32,330 nt of DNA, from NCBI GenBank assembly GCA_023409975.1, contig JAEYQO010000031.1, positions 1 to 32,330 on the forward strand, written 5' to 3'. The notes beneath the pieces are model-generated. The model made no database searches and had not been told where the DNA came from. It saw only the letters and a program-made list of their open reading frames with translations. This DNA comes from Bacteroidota bacterium (GTDB taxonomy: Bacteria; Bacteroidota; Bacteroidia; Chitinophagales; Chitinophagaceae). A program made the position numbers and the translations under genes. Of this stretch, positions 1-9,500 are shown one piece after another; positions within the stretch are counted from its first letter, which is position 1; every line of letters starts with the position of its first letter.

Positions 1-33
1 CAAGGAAGGTACAAGGAACCTACAAGGAAGGTA
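1..33. repeat. 11 bp tandem repeat at the left edge
   Basis: Three head-to-tail 11 bp units of the form CAAGGAASSTA lie at 1-11, 12-22 and 23-33; units 1 and 3 are identical and unit 2 differs at two bases. A degenerate continuation follows to about position 50. The array starts at the first base of the window, so its full length is unknown. Reading frame 1 is open from base 1 to a TAG at 61-63, so it could be the 3' end of a truncated gene, but nothing in those 20 residues is recognisable. Confidence 0.7.
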
Positions 34-63
34 GCAGGTACCTGGAAGGGCTTTGGCACTTAG

Positions 64-248
64 CTAACTAATCAATTGGGTGTTTTTTTCGAATCCCGTC
101 TTTCAGATATTAGTTTTCCCCGGTCAGCAGTGAATTTTAAGATATAGAAATGCCGGCGTTTGCGGCGTAGGCTGGCCAACTATTTTTATGAAAAACGCCT
201 GACAAATCAGGTTTGATTCCACGGTAATTTACGGGTAAAGATTCGGTG
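64..248. other. Gene-free stretch
   Basis: I see no convincing coding sequence, RNA gene, hairpin terminator or repeat between the left-edge repeat and the small peptide frame at 249. It is listed only to state that the stretch was read on both strands. Confidence 0.5.
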
Positions 249-353
249 ATGATTGATCAAACTACGATTATAGCAGCATCTGTCCCTACCCTGCTTTCCA
301 TCGGCATCATTATCTACATTATAAGAAAATGGCGAGACAATCGATTTTATTAA
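249..353 (+). CDS. Possible 34-residue single-pass membrane peptide
   Basis: An ATG at 249 opens a 34-codon frame ending in TAA at 351-353. The peptide begins MIDQTTIIAAS, has one hydrophobic stretch (about residues 6-25, including LLSIGIIIYII), and ends in the basic tail RKWRDNRFY. Hydrophobic core then positive tail is the layout of a small single-pass protein with its C-terminus in the cytoplasm. A weak -7-like sequence (AAGATTCG) sits 3 bases before the ATG. There is no homology evidence. It could be chance, since a 34-codon frame is short, so confidence is low. The downstream gene starts at 421 on the same strand. Confidence 0.35.
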   Translation: MIDQTTIIAASVPTLLSIGIIIYIIRKWRDNRFY

Positions 354-407
354 ATACGACCTTTTAAAAAATCGAACCTTATGTATAGGTTTCTTTTAGA
401 TGCTTCC

Positions 408-415
408 TATCTTTG
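408..415 (+). promoter_or_regulatory. -7 promoter element for the gene at 421
   Basis: TATCTTTG matches the Bacteroidota -7 consensus TAnnTTTG exactly and ends 5 bases before the ATG at 421. It lies inside the longer frame that would start at ATG 400, so it argues for the downstream start and for a leaderless or nearly leaderless mRNA. No clear -33 element is visible. Confidence 0.55.
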
Positions 416-420
416 TGCGC

Positions 421-1140
421 ATGAGGAATGGAGTCCACATCGTGTTCCTGTTACTGCTTTTCCTGCTGACTGGTGATGCTTATTCCCAGAGGGCACCTCT
501 GAAAATTGAACATAGGAAGGAAGGCGTAGTAGTTTTGAAGTTGGTATTATGCAACCCGAAAGATGAAGAATATTGTCTCGTTGCACATGATATCTATTTC
601 AGAAAGCATGCACATACGCTCACGGCTGGGACCATGGAGCGACTCGAGGGGCAATCCGCCGCATATCCTATTCCTGAAAATATCGCCAAACAACTACTGT
701 CTACGTACAAAGCTCACCAGGGGTTTCACAATATTGCTGCGACAGGATTCTTTTCTCCTGAGATACTTGCCTCAGGTAATGGCTGGTCGCGTTTCAAAAC
801 GGGATCCATGTTTCTACCTAAAAGTGTTGGCAACTTTAACTGGAATACGGTCTATATCATCTATAAGGTGAGAGGCACATTTGCTTTCGCAGGTAAGGAG
901 CTGTCACCACTATTCAAAGACCTATATAACTTTTCTTATCAGAACCAACGGTTCAAGGAGCCTGTACACTATCCTCTGGTTGAGGCGCTTTCTATTGAAT
1001 CTTTTAAGCCATTGACGAAGAAGGAAGCAAGGAAGCTTGGAATGAAGTATTGCACCATGCCCTGGTACCGATTGAATGTAATTGGTCTGAACCATATCAT
1101 TGATCAGACAGGCGTCGGACAAAGAGATATCCACAGGTAA
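421..1140 (+). CDS. Exported protein of unknown function
   Basis: A 239-residue protein with a clear signal peptide: basic MRNG start, hydrophobic core VFLLLLFLLTG at about residues 9-19, then a likely signal peptidase I site near AYSQ (about residue 23). There is no lipobox cysteine, so it is probably periplasmic or secreted. The mature part is mixed alpha/beta with Cys residues in LVLCNPKDEEYCL and KYCTMPW, which might form a disulphide. I do not recognise the family. The ATG at 421 is preferred over the ATG at 400 because a perfect -7 box lies between them and because it gives a normal signal peptide. The next gene begins 39 bp downstream with its own promoter-like box. Confidence 0.75.
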   Translation: MRNGVHIVFLLLLFLLTGDAYSQRAPLKIEHRKEGVVVLKLVLCNPKDEEYCLVAHDIYFRKHAHTLTAGTMERLEGQSAAYPIPENIAKQLLSTYKAHQGFHNIAATGFFSPEILASGNGWSRFKTGSMFLPKSVGNFNWNTVYIIYKVRGTFAFAGKELSPLFKDLYNFSYQNQRFKEPVHYPLVEALSIESFKPLTKKEARKLGMKYCTMPWYRLNVIGLNHIIDQTGVGQRDIHR

Positions 1141-1165
1141 TTCCCGGGCACAATATTCAATTCGT

Positions 1166-1173
1166 TAGATTCG
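1166..1173 (+). promoter_or_regulatory. -7-like element before threonine aldolase
   Basis: TAGATTCG is one mismatch from TAnnTTTG and ends 6 bases before the ATG at 1180. The spacing is the same short gap seen at several other genes in the window and suggests a leaderless transcript. Confidence 0.4.
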
Positions 1174-1179
1174 CGCAAC

Positions 1180-2220
1180 ATGAAAAGTTTCGCCAGCGAC
1201 AATTACGCCGGAGTCCTACCGGAGGTGATGGAGGCCCTGCAGAAGGCTAATATTGACCATGAAGTTTCATATGGTTCAGACACTATCACCGAACGAGTAA
1301 CGAGGCTTTTTAAAGACAGTTTTGGGAGCGATGTCGAAGTTTGCTTTGTCTTTAACGGTACTGGCGCCAATGTCTTAAGTCTCAGTGCTGCGACAAAGCC
1401 TTTCAGCTCGGTACTATGTGCAGACACTTCTCATATTTATAACGACGAGTCTACGGCTCCTGAAACTTATACCGGGTGCCGGTTTGTGCCAGTGCAGTCT
1501 GATTCTCAGGGGAAACTGCAGGTCGAAGCCCTGGAAAAGAAAATTGTCAGAAAAGGAGATTTGCATTTCGCGCAACCTTCTGTTATTTCGTTGACACAGT
1601 CGACGGAGTACGGTACCGTCTATGAGCCTGACCATATCGCGGCTATTTCCGGACTGGCACAAAAACATGGGCTGTATTTGCATATCGATGGTTCAAGGTT
1701 TTTCAATGCCGCTGCTGCTTTAGGATGTAATCTAAAGGATCTTTCAACAGATTTAGGGGTAGATATCCTGTCACTCGGAGGCACTAAGCTCGGGATGATG
1801 TTCGGCGAGGCCGTGGTTGTTTTTAATCGGGAGCTGGCCAGGGATATCCGATTCAGACAAAAGCAATCCATGCAGCTCGCCTCAAAGACCAGATTTATCG
1901 CGGCTCAGTACGAGGTTTTACTTCAGAACGACTACTGGCGAAAGCCGGCCATCCATGCTAATAACATGGCCCAAAGATTAGCCCAGGTGATTTCGGCGTT
2001 CTCAGAGGCCAGGATCACAAAAGCAGTCGAGGCGAATGCCGTTTTCACCGTTCTTCCCGCTGACTGGGTTCCTTTACTTCAGGAGCGGTATCCTTTTTAC
2101 GTTTGGGATGAGGCTACCGGTGAAGTACGTTTTATGTGTTCTTTTGATACTACCGAGGAGGACATCGCTGGTCTTAAGGACAGTCTGACTACAGTGGTTA
2201 AAAGACAGGGTCAGAAATAA
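1180..2220 (+). CDS. ltaE: Low-specificity L-threonine aldolase
   Basis: A PLP-dependent fold-type I enzyme of 346 residues, the usual family length, predicted to cleave L-threonine or L-allo-threonine to glycine and acetaldehyde in the cytosol. Visible landmarks are the N-terminal FASDNYAGVLPEVMEAL, the cofactor-phosphate segment FNGTGANVLSL (58-68), HIDGSRF with Asp170 for the pyridine nitrogen, and the Schiff-base lysine Lys203 in SLGGTKLGMMFGEAV. The ATG at 1180 is the only sensible start. The 3' end overlaps by 10 bp the convergent gene at 2211. It stands alone as a transcription unit. Acetaldehyde/glycine metabolism is family knowledge; stereospecificity cannot be read from the sequence. 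Confidence 0.93.
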   Translation: MKSFASDNYAGVLPEVMEALQKANIDHEVSYGSDTITERVTRLFKDSFGSDVEVCFVFNGTGANVLSLSAATKPFSSVLCADTSHIYNDESTAPETYTGCRFVPVQSDSQGKLQVEALEKKIVRKGDLHFAQPSVISLTQSTEYGTVYEPDHIAAISGLAQKHGLYLHIDGSRFFNAAAALGCNLKDLSTDLGVDILSLGGTKLGMMFGEAVVVFNRELARDIRFRQKQSMQLASKTRFIAAQYEVLLQNDYWRKPAIHANNMAQRLAQVISAFSEARITKAVEANAVFTVLPADWVPLLQERYPFYVWDEATGEVRFMCSFDTTEEDIAGLKDSLTTVVKRQGQK

Positions 2221-2705
2221 CCAAGGTATATCCTGGAAAAGGTGGTGTATTCTATGCTCACTTCGTCGCCTTTTTCCAGTCTCCGAAAATCATATTCATC
2301 GACCTCGATACTCAATTTTACAGCAGAAGTGAGATAGAAGAAATAAGAATTGCTTGATGGCATGTATTGTTTTCTGGTGATATAAGTCCGTTCAATCGTT
2401 TTTGTGCCTTTCCGGATATCGAGTTGCACCTTTCTGAGATTATGATAGTAACCCCAGTAGATTCCGAAACCAGAGAACAGTATCAGGAAAAGAACGCCCA
2501 GGAAATAATTCAGCGGGGAGAATGGGTTTTCAAATCCAGCAATAGCTCTGAACCAGGCAACTATAAAAGGACAGACGAAACACAATATCATGAATACCCG
2601 GATGATCTTATAAAGTTGCTTTCGTTCCCGCTCTTCCTTCTTTTTGAGAAAGGCCAGTTCATCCCTGTTCAGTGGTTCACGATATTGTATCAGTTCAACT
2701 GACAT
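2211..2705 (-). CDS. Small two-helix membrane protein
   Basis: A 164-residue protein with a charged N-terminus (LAFLKKKEERERKQLY), two predicted membrane helices (about residues 36-57 in VFMILCFVCPFIVAWF and 68-88 in FLGVLFLILFSGFGIYWGYY), then an ~80-residue soluble C-terminal part rich in beta character (TYITRKQYMPSSNSYFFYL). I do not recognise the family. The start overlaps the end of the upstream M32 carboxypeptidase gene by 11 bp, indicating translational coupling and a shared transcript. Its 3' end overlaps the convergent threonine aldolase gene by 10 bp. A link to the peptidase is only positional. Confidence 0.75.
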   Translation of the reverse strand: MSVELIQYREPLNRDELAFLKKKEERERKQLYKIIRVFMILCFVCPFIVAWFRAIAGFENPFSPLNYFLGVLFLILFSGFGIYWGYYHNLRKVQLDIRKGTKTIERTYITRKQYMPSSNSYFFYLTSAVKLSIEVDEYDFRRLEKGDEVSIEYTTFSRIYLGYF

Positions 2706-4218
2706 GTTCTATCTTACTAAGATCATATACCGTAGCGTATTTGTTTTTAAGATAGTTTACAAACTGGCTGATATCCAGCGGTTTACCTGTTATTCTTTCG
2801 CATAGCTCAGCTGAGGTGTAGCGCCGGCCATGCTGATGAATGTTTCTGCGCAGCCAATCCAGGAGATTTCCAAATTGTCCGTTCAGTATCTGTTGCTCCA
2901 GATCCTTGAGGTCCTTTTCTGCTTTATTCAGGAACTGCGCGGCATAGAAGCTTCCCAGCGAGTAAGTCGGAAAGTATCCAAAGCTTCCATGACTCCAGTG
3001 AACGTCCTGGAGAATGCCCTGTTTGGCGTCTGGCGCTGAGATCCCAAGGTGTTTTTTGTAATAAGCATCCCAGAGTTCCGGTAGTTCATTGACGGGTATG
3101 GAGCCACAGATGATTTCCTTTTCTATCTCGAAGCGGATCATTACATGAAAATGATAAGTGAGTTCATCTGCCTCTGTTCTAATTAAAGAGGGGCTGACTT
3201 TGTTGGCTGCCTTGAAGAAGTCCAACTCCGACACATCAGCGAGTTGTGAGGGAAACCTGCTTTTTAGCTCCGGAAAACAAAACCGCCAGAAAGCAAGACT
3301 CCTGCCTATGCCATTCTCCCAGAGTCTGGACTGTGACTCATGGATGCTTAAGGAGGTAGGGGCGCCCAGTGGGAGGCCATAATGATCCACAGACAGTCCT
3401 TGTTCGTACAAGGCATGGCCACCTTCATGGATGCTGCTCCAGAGAATGGAGCTCAGGTTCTTTTCGTCTACCCGGGTAGTCACGCGGGAATCGGTTGGGG
3501 CGAAAGAAATGCTAAAAGGATGCTCTGAATAATCCTGTCTGCCTGCTTCGAAGTCATACCCGATTTTGCGCAGGATATAGAGCGTGAAGTCGAACTGTTC
3601 CTGGGTTGGATAGTTTTTCCTGAAGAAGGAATCGTCTGCCTGCTCTGCTGCCCTGATTTCCTGAAGGAGCGGAGTCAGTTGCTCACTCATCTGGGCAAAA
3701 ACGGGATTCAGCATCGCCACAGTTGCTCCTTTCTCGTAATCATCCAGCAGCGCATCGTATGGATGATCGGAATAGCCATATAATTCTGCCTGCTGCTTTT
3801 TCAAAACAATCATCTTCCCGAGTTCTGCAGCGTACAGGTCAAACCTATTGTGCTTCCTCGATTCCAGCCAGGCATTGTAGCTCGCACTCTGCTGACGTGC
3901 CAATTGTTCTACGAACGTTGCGGAGAGCTTTCGGTTCTTATCGAAGTCGTCAAGACTCAACCGGACATTGTGGAACTGATCTTCAGGAAGCTGTTCTTCG
4001 GATAGCTGATGCAGTAGATTTCCGTATTCTTCACTTGTGAGCAGTTCGTGAGCCTGAGCGGCCAGTGTAGCCAGCTGACGCCCGCGAAAATCAAAACCTT
4101 TTGGCGGCATATAGACCTCCTGATCCCAGCTAAGTACAGCTGCGGCGTTGTTAAAATCTGCAGCTTTCTGTGTGATTTCGAGATAATTCTGGTAGCGTTG
4201 CCTGGCTTTTTCTGACAT
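2695..4218 (-). CDS. M32 family metallocarboxypeptidase
   Basis: A 507-residue zinc carboxypeptidase of the M32 (Taq carboxypeptidase-like) family, normal length about 500, expected to remove C-terminal residues from peptides in the cytosol. The zinc motif HEGGH is at 264-268 in SSIHEGGHALYEQG, and the family signature HESQSRLWEN follows at 293-302. The typical N-terminal AAAVLSWDQEVYMPPKG is at 26-41. There is no signal peptide. The ATG at 4218 gives the normal family start. It lies 37 bp downstream of the stop of the (p)ppGpp synthetase gene and overlaps the next gene by 11 bp, so the three may be cotranscribed, although a -7-like box is present in the gap. Confidence 0.95.
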   Translation of the reverse strand: MSEKARQRYQNYLEITQKAADFNNAAAVLSWDQEVYMPPKGFDFRGRQLATLAAQAHELLTSEEYGNLLHQLSEEQLPEDQFHNVRLSLDDFDKNRKLSATFVEQLARQQSASYNAWLESRKHNRFDLYAAELGKMIVLKKQQAELYGYSDHPYDALLDDYEKGATVAMLNPVFAQMSEQLTPLLQEIRAAEQADDSFFRKNYPTQEQFDFTLYILRKIGYDFEAGRQDYSEHPFSISFAPTDSRVTTRVDEKNLSSILWSSIHEGGHALYEQGLSVDHYGLPLGAPTSLSIHESQSRLWENGIGRSLAFWRFCFPELKSRFPSQLADVSELDFFKAANKVSPSLIRTEADELTYHFHVMIRFEIEKEIICGSIPVNELPELWDAYYKKHLGISAPDAKQGILQDVHWSHGSFGYFPTYSLGSFYAAQFLNKAEKDLKDLEQQILNGQFGNLLDWLRRNIHQHGRRYTSAELCERITGKPLDISQFVNYLKNKYATVYDLSKIEHVS

Positions 4219-4233
4219 TACAGCTTGTTCTTA

Positions 4234-4241
4234 GAAAAGTA
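4234..4241 (-). promoter_or_regulatory. Possible -7 element before M32 carboxypeptidase
   Basis: On the minus strand TACTTTTC differs from TAnnTTTG only at the last base and lies 15 bases before the ATG at 4218. No -33 element is visible. Readthrough from the upstream gene is the alternative. Confidence 0.3.
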
Positions 4242-4255
4242 AATAGGCATAAAAA

Positions 4256-6511
4256 CTATTCCTCCTGTGCTTCAAGACGTTCCACTTTGGTGATACCGTC
4301 AAGAGCTCCCAGTTTCTGACAGAGTCTGTCTAATTCCTCCCTATCGTGCACGAATACCATGATAGTTCCCTCAAAGATTCCGTCCTTGGAATCGATACTG
4401 ATGGAACGCATATTCATCCTGAGTTCGGCAGAGATAATATTGGTGATCTTCTGGATCACGCCCACATCATCGAGACCGGTAAGACGGACTCCACTGAGGA
4501 AGGATATTTCTTTGTTTTTGGCCCACTTGGTTTTGACTACCCGATGTCCATAGTTCGCCAGAAGCTGAGACGCATTCGGGCAATCGGTTCTATGGATCTT
4601 CAATCCCTCTCCAGAAGTGACGAAACCGAACACATCATCACCGGGTATGGGTTGGCAGCATTGTGCAAGCTTATACTTGATCTTATCTGAACTCTCCCCG
4701 AAGATGATCAGTTCTGCACCCTTAACCGGCTTTTGCTTTTGTATCTCCTCGTCAGAAACAAGGAGTTTGGTTTCCATTTTTACTTCTCTTGGCGGCTGAT
4801 GCAGTTTATCGCCGTGGGTACTGAAAGATTTAAGCTCCTTCAGGTCGATATTACCCACTGCTATGGCATAATACAGATCCAGTGGTGATGGCTTTTTAAA
4901 ATAAGCACAGAGTTCATTCTGGTTGTGTTGGGAAAGGCTGACACCCATATGATCCAGCTTACGCTGCAGAATGGCCTTCCCTTCGTCACCGATTTTGCGC
5001 TTTTCTTCTTTGAGGTAGTATTTGATCCTCGATTTTGCCTTGGCTGTAGTCACGAAACTCAGCCAGTCTTCTGAGGGCTTTTGTTTAGAGGAAGTGATGA
5101 TCTCAACCTGATCACCGCTTTTCAGGGTGTGACTAATGGGTACGAGCCGGTAATTCACCTTCGCGCCAATGCAGCGGGCTCCCAGTTCTGAGTGGATATC
5201 GAAGGCGAAGTCAAGTGCAGTGGCTCCTTTCGGCAACACGCGCATATCCCCTTTGGGAGTGTAGATATAGATCTCTTCAGTAAAAAGGTCAAGCTTGAAA
5301 TCCTGGAGAAAATCGAGCGTATCCGTGTCCGGGTTTGTAAGAATATCCCGCAGATGTTGAAGCCAGGCATCCAGTTTGCTCTCCTGTGCATTCACATTCC
5401 CTTCTTTATATTTCCAGTGTGCTGCCAGTCCTTTTTCTGCGATCTCATTCATTCTCGCGGTTCGGATCTGGACTTCCACCCAGCGACCAGCAGGACCCAT
5501 CACTGTGGTATGAAGCGCTTCATAACCATTTCCTTTTGGCACACTGATCCAATCCCGGAGACGGTCGGGACTGGGTCTGTAAAAATTCGTGACGATGGAA
5601 TAGACCTTCCAGCAATCTTCCTTTTCCTTTTCGGGGGGTGAGTGCAGGATAATCCGGATGGCGAACAGGTCGAACACTTCTTCGAAGGAAACATGCTTGG
5701 TGCGCATTTTGTTCCATATACTGTGTATCGCTTTCGGTCTGCCGTAGATCTCGAATCCGAAACCCGACCTGCTTAATTCTTCCTTTATAGGCTTGATAAA
5801 TTCATTAATATAGCGCGAACGTTCCCTTTTTGTATCCTTCAATCCGGTAGCGATATCTTCATAAACCTCCGGTTGGGTATACTTCAGTGCCAGGTCCTCA
5901 AGCTCCGACTTGATTTCATAAAGACCGAGACGGTGTGCAAGAGGCGAATAGATATAGGTGGTTTCCGAGGATATCTTCAACTGCTTTTCCCGACTCATGC
6001 TTTCCAGCGTCCGCATATTATGCAGCCTGTCTCCAAGCTTGATCAGGATCACCCGGGGATCTTCAGCAAGTGTGAGCAGGATCTTCCGGAAGTTCTCTGC
6101 CTGTACAGTTGTTTCAGCCTTCAGATCTACAACATTGGATATCTTGGTAAGGCCGTTGATGATCTTAGCATAGTTAGAGCCGAATTCCCGCTCCACATCT
6201 TCAAGGGTGATCTCGGTATCTTCTACCGTATCGTGCAGGAGCGCACAGATGGCGGACGTGACGCCTAAGCCAATTTCTTCAACGACGATCCTTGCGACAG
6301 CTATCGGATGCAGGATGTATGGCTCTCCGGATTTTCTGCGCATGTCTTTATGGGCATCCACACTGATTTCGAAGGCTCTGCGGACCATTTTCCGATCACC
6401 TTTCTTCAGGCGGTGCTTCAGCGCCCGGAGGAGGGCCCTGTACTCTCTCAGAATGAGCTTTTTTTCTTCTTCTTCGTTAAGGGTATAGGTCTTTGCAACA
6501 GCTGTCTGCAT
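4256..6511 (-). CDS. rel: Bifunctional (p)ppGpp synthetase/hydrolase (Rel/SpoT family)
   Basis: A 751-residue long RSH enzyme with all expected domains: an N-terminal HD hydrolase (ILHPIAVA around 68, ALLHDTVEDTE with the His-Asp pair at 93-94, LIKLGDRLHNMRT near 160), a synthetase domain (about 250-365; YGRPKAIHSIW and KGNGYEALHTT), a TGS domain (EIYIYTPKGDMRVLPKGA), a conserved cysteine region (AQCCQPIPGDD) and a C-terminal ACT domain. The intact HD pair predicts hydrolase activity. At the RxKD/ExDD position the sequence is RLRD (317-320), the basic form typical of bifunctional enzymes but with Arg in place of Lys. The ATG at 6511 is chosen over a TTG two codons upstream. It governs the stringent response. 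Confidence 0.95.
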   Translation of the reverse strand: MQTAVAKTYTLNEEEEKKLILREYRALLRALKHRLKKGDRKMVRRAFEISVDAHKDMRRKSGEPYILHPIAVARIVVEEIGLGVTSAICALLHDTVEDTEITLEDVEREFGSNYAKIINGLTKISNVVDLKAETTVQAENFRKILLTLAEDPRVILIKLGDRLHNMRTLESMSREKQLKISSETTYIYSPLAHRLGLYEIKSELEDLALKYTQPEVYEDIATGLKDTKRERSRYINEFIKPIKEELSRSGFGFEIYGRPKAIHSIWNKMRTKHVSFEEVFDLFAIRIILHSPPEKEKEDCWKVYSIVTNFYRPSPDRLRDWISVPKGNGYEALHTTVMGPAGRWVEVQIRTARMNEIAEKGLAAHWKYKEGNVNAQESKLDAWLQHLRDILTNPDTDTLDFLQDFKLDLFTEEIYIYTPKGDMRVLPKGATALDFAFDIHSELGARCIGAKVNYRLVPISHTLKSGDQVEIITSSKQKPSEDWLSFVTTAKAKSRIKYYLKEEKRKIGDEGKAILQRKLDHMGVSLSQHNQNELCAYFKKPSPLDLYYAIAVGNIDLKELKSFSTHGDKLHQPPREVKMETKLLVSDEEIQKQKPVKGAELIIFGESSDKIKYKLAQCCQPIPGDDVFGFVTSGEGLKIHRTDCPNASQLLANYGHRVVKTKWAKNKEISFLSGVRLTGLDDVGVIQKITNIISAELRMNMRSISIDSKDGIFEGTIMVFVHDREELDRLCQKLGALDGITKVERLEAQEE

Positions 6512-6536
6512 AATCAAATTCTCTAAGTCAATTTAC

Positions 6537-6573
6537 AGAAAAATAGCTTGTCAAAAATGTTAAACAAGCTATT
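6537..6573 (-). terminator. Intrinsic terminator downstream of the SprE-like gene
   Basis: A perfect 10 bp stem, AATAGCTTGT (6542-6551) with ACAAGCTATT (6564-6573), encloses a 12-base loop. On the minus strand the stem ends in a T run (ATTTTTC), so it terminates the transcript coming from the gene that stops at 6599. It also sits just upstream of the start at 6511, separating the two genes. Confidence 0.75.
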
Positions 6574-6598
6574 GATCTGACAAAGTTAAGGGGCGCTT

Positions 6599-9500
6599 TT
6601 ATTTGAAATTATTCCTGTAGAAATTCTTGTAAACCGGCAGATCCTTCACAGACTGAAGCCGCTTAAGGTTCGAGTCTGAGATCAGTATCAGATCGTATTC
6701 ACCCGCTTTGAATTCTCTGAAAAGGTTACGAGTGCCTCTCATCGCATTCATATAGATCCTGGCGTGGGTTGCAGAAGGGAAGGTGCTCACAATGATATAG
6801 CCGTATTCCGGGTCCAGGACATTTAATGAAACCGCAAGATTCTGATTGCTGTACTTCAGATTATTAAAATCAGTAAGTCCCGCTTTCACCCCCATCATTT
6901 TTGATTCCATTTTATTAAAAGTAAACAGCACATGGTGGGGCTCTTTTGGTTTATGAGTATAGGATGCCGGAATGGAGGGTTGGGTTGCCAAATTACTATC
7001 CAGCGGTTTGGGTATCAGATTAGAATCCAAAGGGTTCATACCCTGATTCGGTGCCTTAGTAAGCGTATCGGCGGCCTTGTTCCTCTTGACAAAATTGAGC
7101 ACTGATTCTGCCCAGCTACGAAGTGAGTCGGTGGGTTTGGTGCTGATGAAGTTACTCAGCAGGGAATCAGCCTGTGCGTAACTACCGGAACCTGCGAGTG
7201 CTATTGCCTCCATGATCCGGAACCTGCTGTTGTACACAGGGTCCTTATACTGGCGCTGTCCTTCTCGCACTCTGCTCAATACAGAAGCATAATCACGTTG
7301 CATCATCAGTCCATAGGTTTGATCGTAGTAATTTGAAACCGGGACCGTTGAAGCCAGGAGCATTTCAGGCTCTTCCTTTGGCGCTACTTCTCTGGCCCAT
7401 TGCGTTTCGGAAAACTCTTTCAGCAGGCGCTGGCTGTACGACTTAGCCTCATCCAGTTGATTGAGTCCGAGGGCGATCTGATACCGGAGATATAGTTCTT
7501 CGGCTTTGTAAGGATGAGAAGCAAAACGCCTGTCAAGTGTATCAAGCGCCCTGGCACCATTCGGGAGGTCGTCAAGTCCGTTAACATAGGCTGTAGCCAG
7601 TTCCAGATAGGCTTTCTCAGTGGCCTTATTCAGCTCCTGCTGCTTTTCTGGTGTCCCCGGAATCAGCGCCAGAAGGCTTTCTTCTGAAGGCAGTCCGTTT
7701 TCTGACTCCTCTTCTTCTGCTGCCTGATTATTATTCCTTCCTGCTGCCAGTCCCATATTTCCACCTCGCCGCCAATTGTCCGAATTCGGCCTGTTCCCCC
7801 ATTTCCTTTTAAAATCGTTTAAACCCTGTTGCATCAGTGCGGTATTGGAGAAATACCATTCAGTGCTTCCGGCAGACGGATCGAAGGCTGCCGCAACCCC
7901 ACCCCCGCCTTCTGCGCGAGCGAGGCTGTCGGAGCGTTTATCCTCAAGTTCTTTCAGATATTTCCGAACGACTGCCCGTTGAGACCGGTCATCCATGGCT
8001 GCCAGTGCCAAAAGACTGTCATTGGATCTGATCACCTGAAGAGGCTTAACTACCTGTCCCAATACCTGAGCTCTCTTCGCGGCAGTCTGTACAATTGGTT
8101 CTTCCTGAGCAAAACGGGCGAGATAGGCTGCACTATCATAGGCAAGCTTGGCTTCGGTATATGCACCGAGTGAATACTGAACGTTTCCCAGGCTTGCGAA
8201 GGAGATAGCTTTCTGTTTGTTACTGGCCCTGGGTGTTTCCAGACTCTTCTTTAGGTAGGTTATGGCTTCTTCAGGGTTATTATTGTTTACAGACAGGCGT
8301 CCTAGTACATAATAGACCTGGTCATAGTATGGAGCATACTTTCCGTCATTCAGCATTTGGCGGAGTGAGGAAGCGGCATATTCCTGACTTCCCCCCTGTT
8401 CCATCAGACTGTAAGCCAGATTTCTGCGTGCATAAAAATCCATGTCGATTTTAGGATGCAGTGCGATCACCTGTTGATATTGCAGTGCTGCAGCATCATA
8501 TTTGCCCTGCTGTTGCAGGATCTGTCCTGCCAGAAATGAAGCACGTAATCTTAGCCAGTCAGGCAGTGAAGGATCCTCTGCAACCATGGCTAACTCACTT
8601 GAAGCGTTTTTAATATTCTTCTTTTCAAGTGCTATATAGGCCTTTTCAAGCGCTATTCGTCCTTTCAGGTTGTCCGGAAGCTTTGCATCATTTTCCAGAA
8701 GATCCAGAATCGACTCTGCGTCCTCGGTTTTGCGGGCTTCCGTTCTGGTGCGGGCAAGCCAGAGGATAGCTTCATTGTTCACCGATCGATGTTTGAGCGC
8801 ATCCAAAAAACCGTCTGGCTCTGGTTCGACGATGGACATATCCCGTTTAATCCTCTTTCCTTTCCGGGCCGCTTCCCTTTGTTCCTGCATCTTGCGTTGC
8901 TGGTTCAGGCTAATGATGTAACGGAATGCGTTCGATGCCTCCTCATAGTTCCCTTTGTAGTAGAATGCCTGACCCAGGAGCAGGTAGAGGTCATCCCCCC
9001 ATTTTGTTCGTGGATCATGGATCTGGATGCCGATAGAAGTTTTCTGTATGATACTATCCATATCTGCCGCCAGAACTGTGGAGTCCCGATCCGGATCAAA
9101 CGGAAACAGGGCTATCAGGGAGTCGAAATTTTCCTTTCGGACCCGCTGCATATTATCCAATGCTTCGTCCATCTTCCGGTCGGCATTGAAATAGTAATTA
9201 TACCTGGTATACGTATTCTGGAGTTGCTTTCGCGGGAATCCCCATCGCTTTTTCAGCATTTTTTCATTACTCCAGGCCTCCCGTTTCTTCTTGATCTTGA
9301 GTTCGAAGGCCATTTTCATTTTCTCTTCGCGATTCTTCTCACGGTTCTTTTGAAGCTGTTCCCGTTTTTCTTTCAGTTTGGCAAGGCTATCCGTTCTTGC
9401 TTTTCTTACTGTAGCAATACTGTCCGTATAAGCCTTCCTGATGGCCGTCATGCTATCTCTCACCCGTTCGCGTTCGTTCCTGGCACTATCCAGAGCAGCA

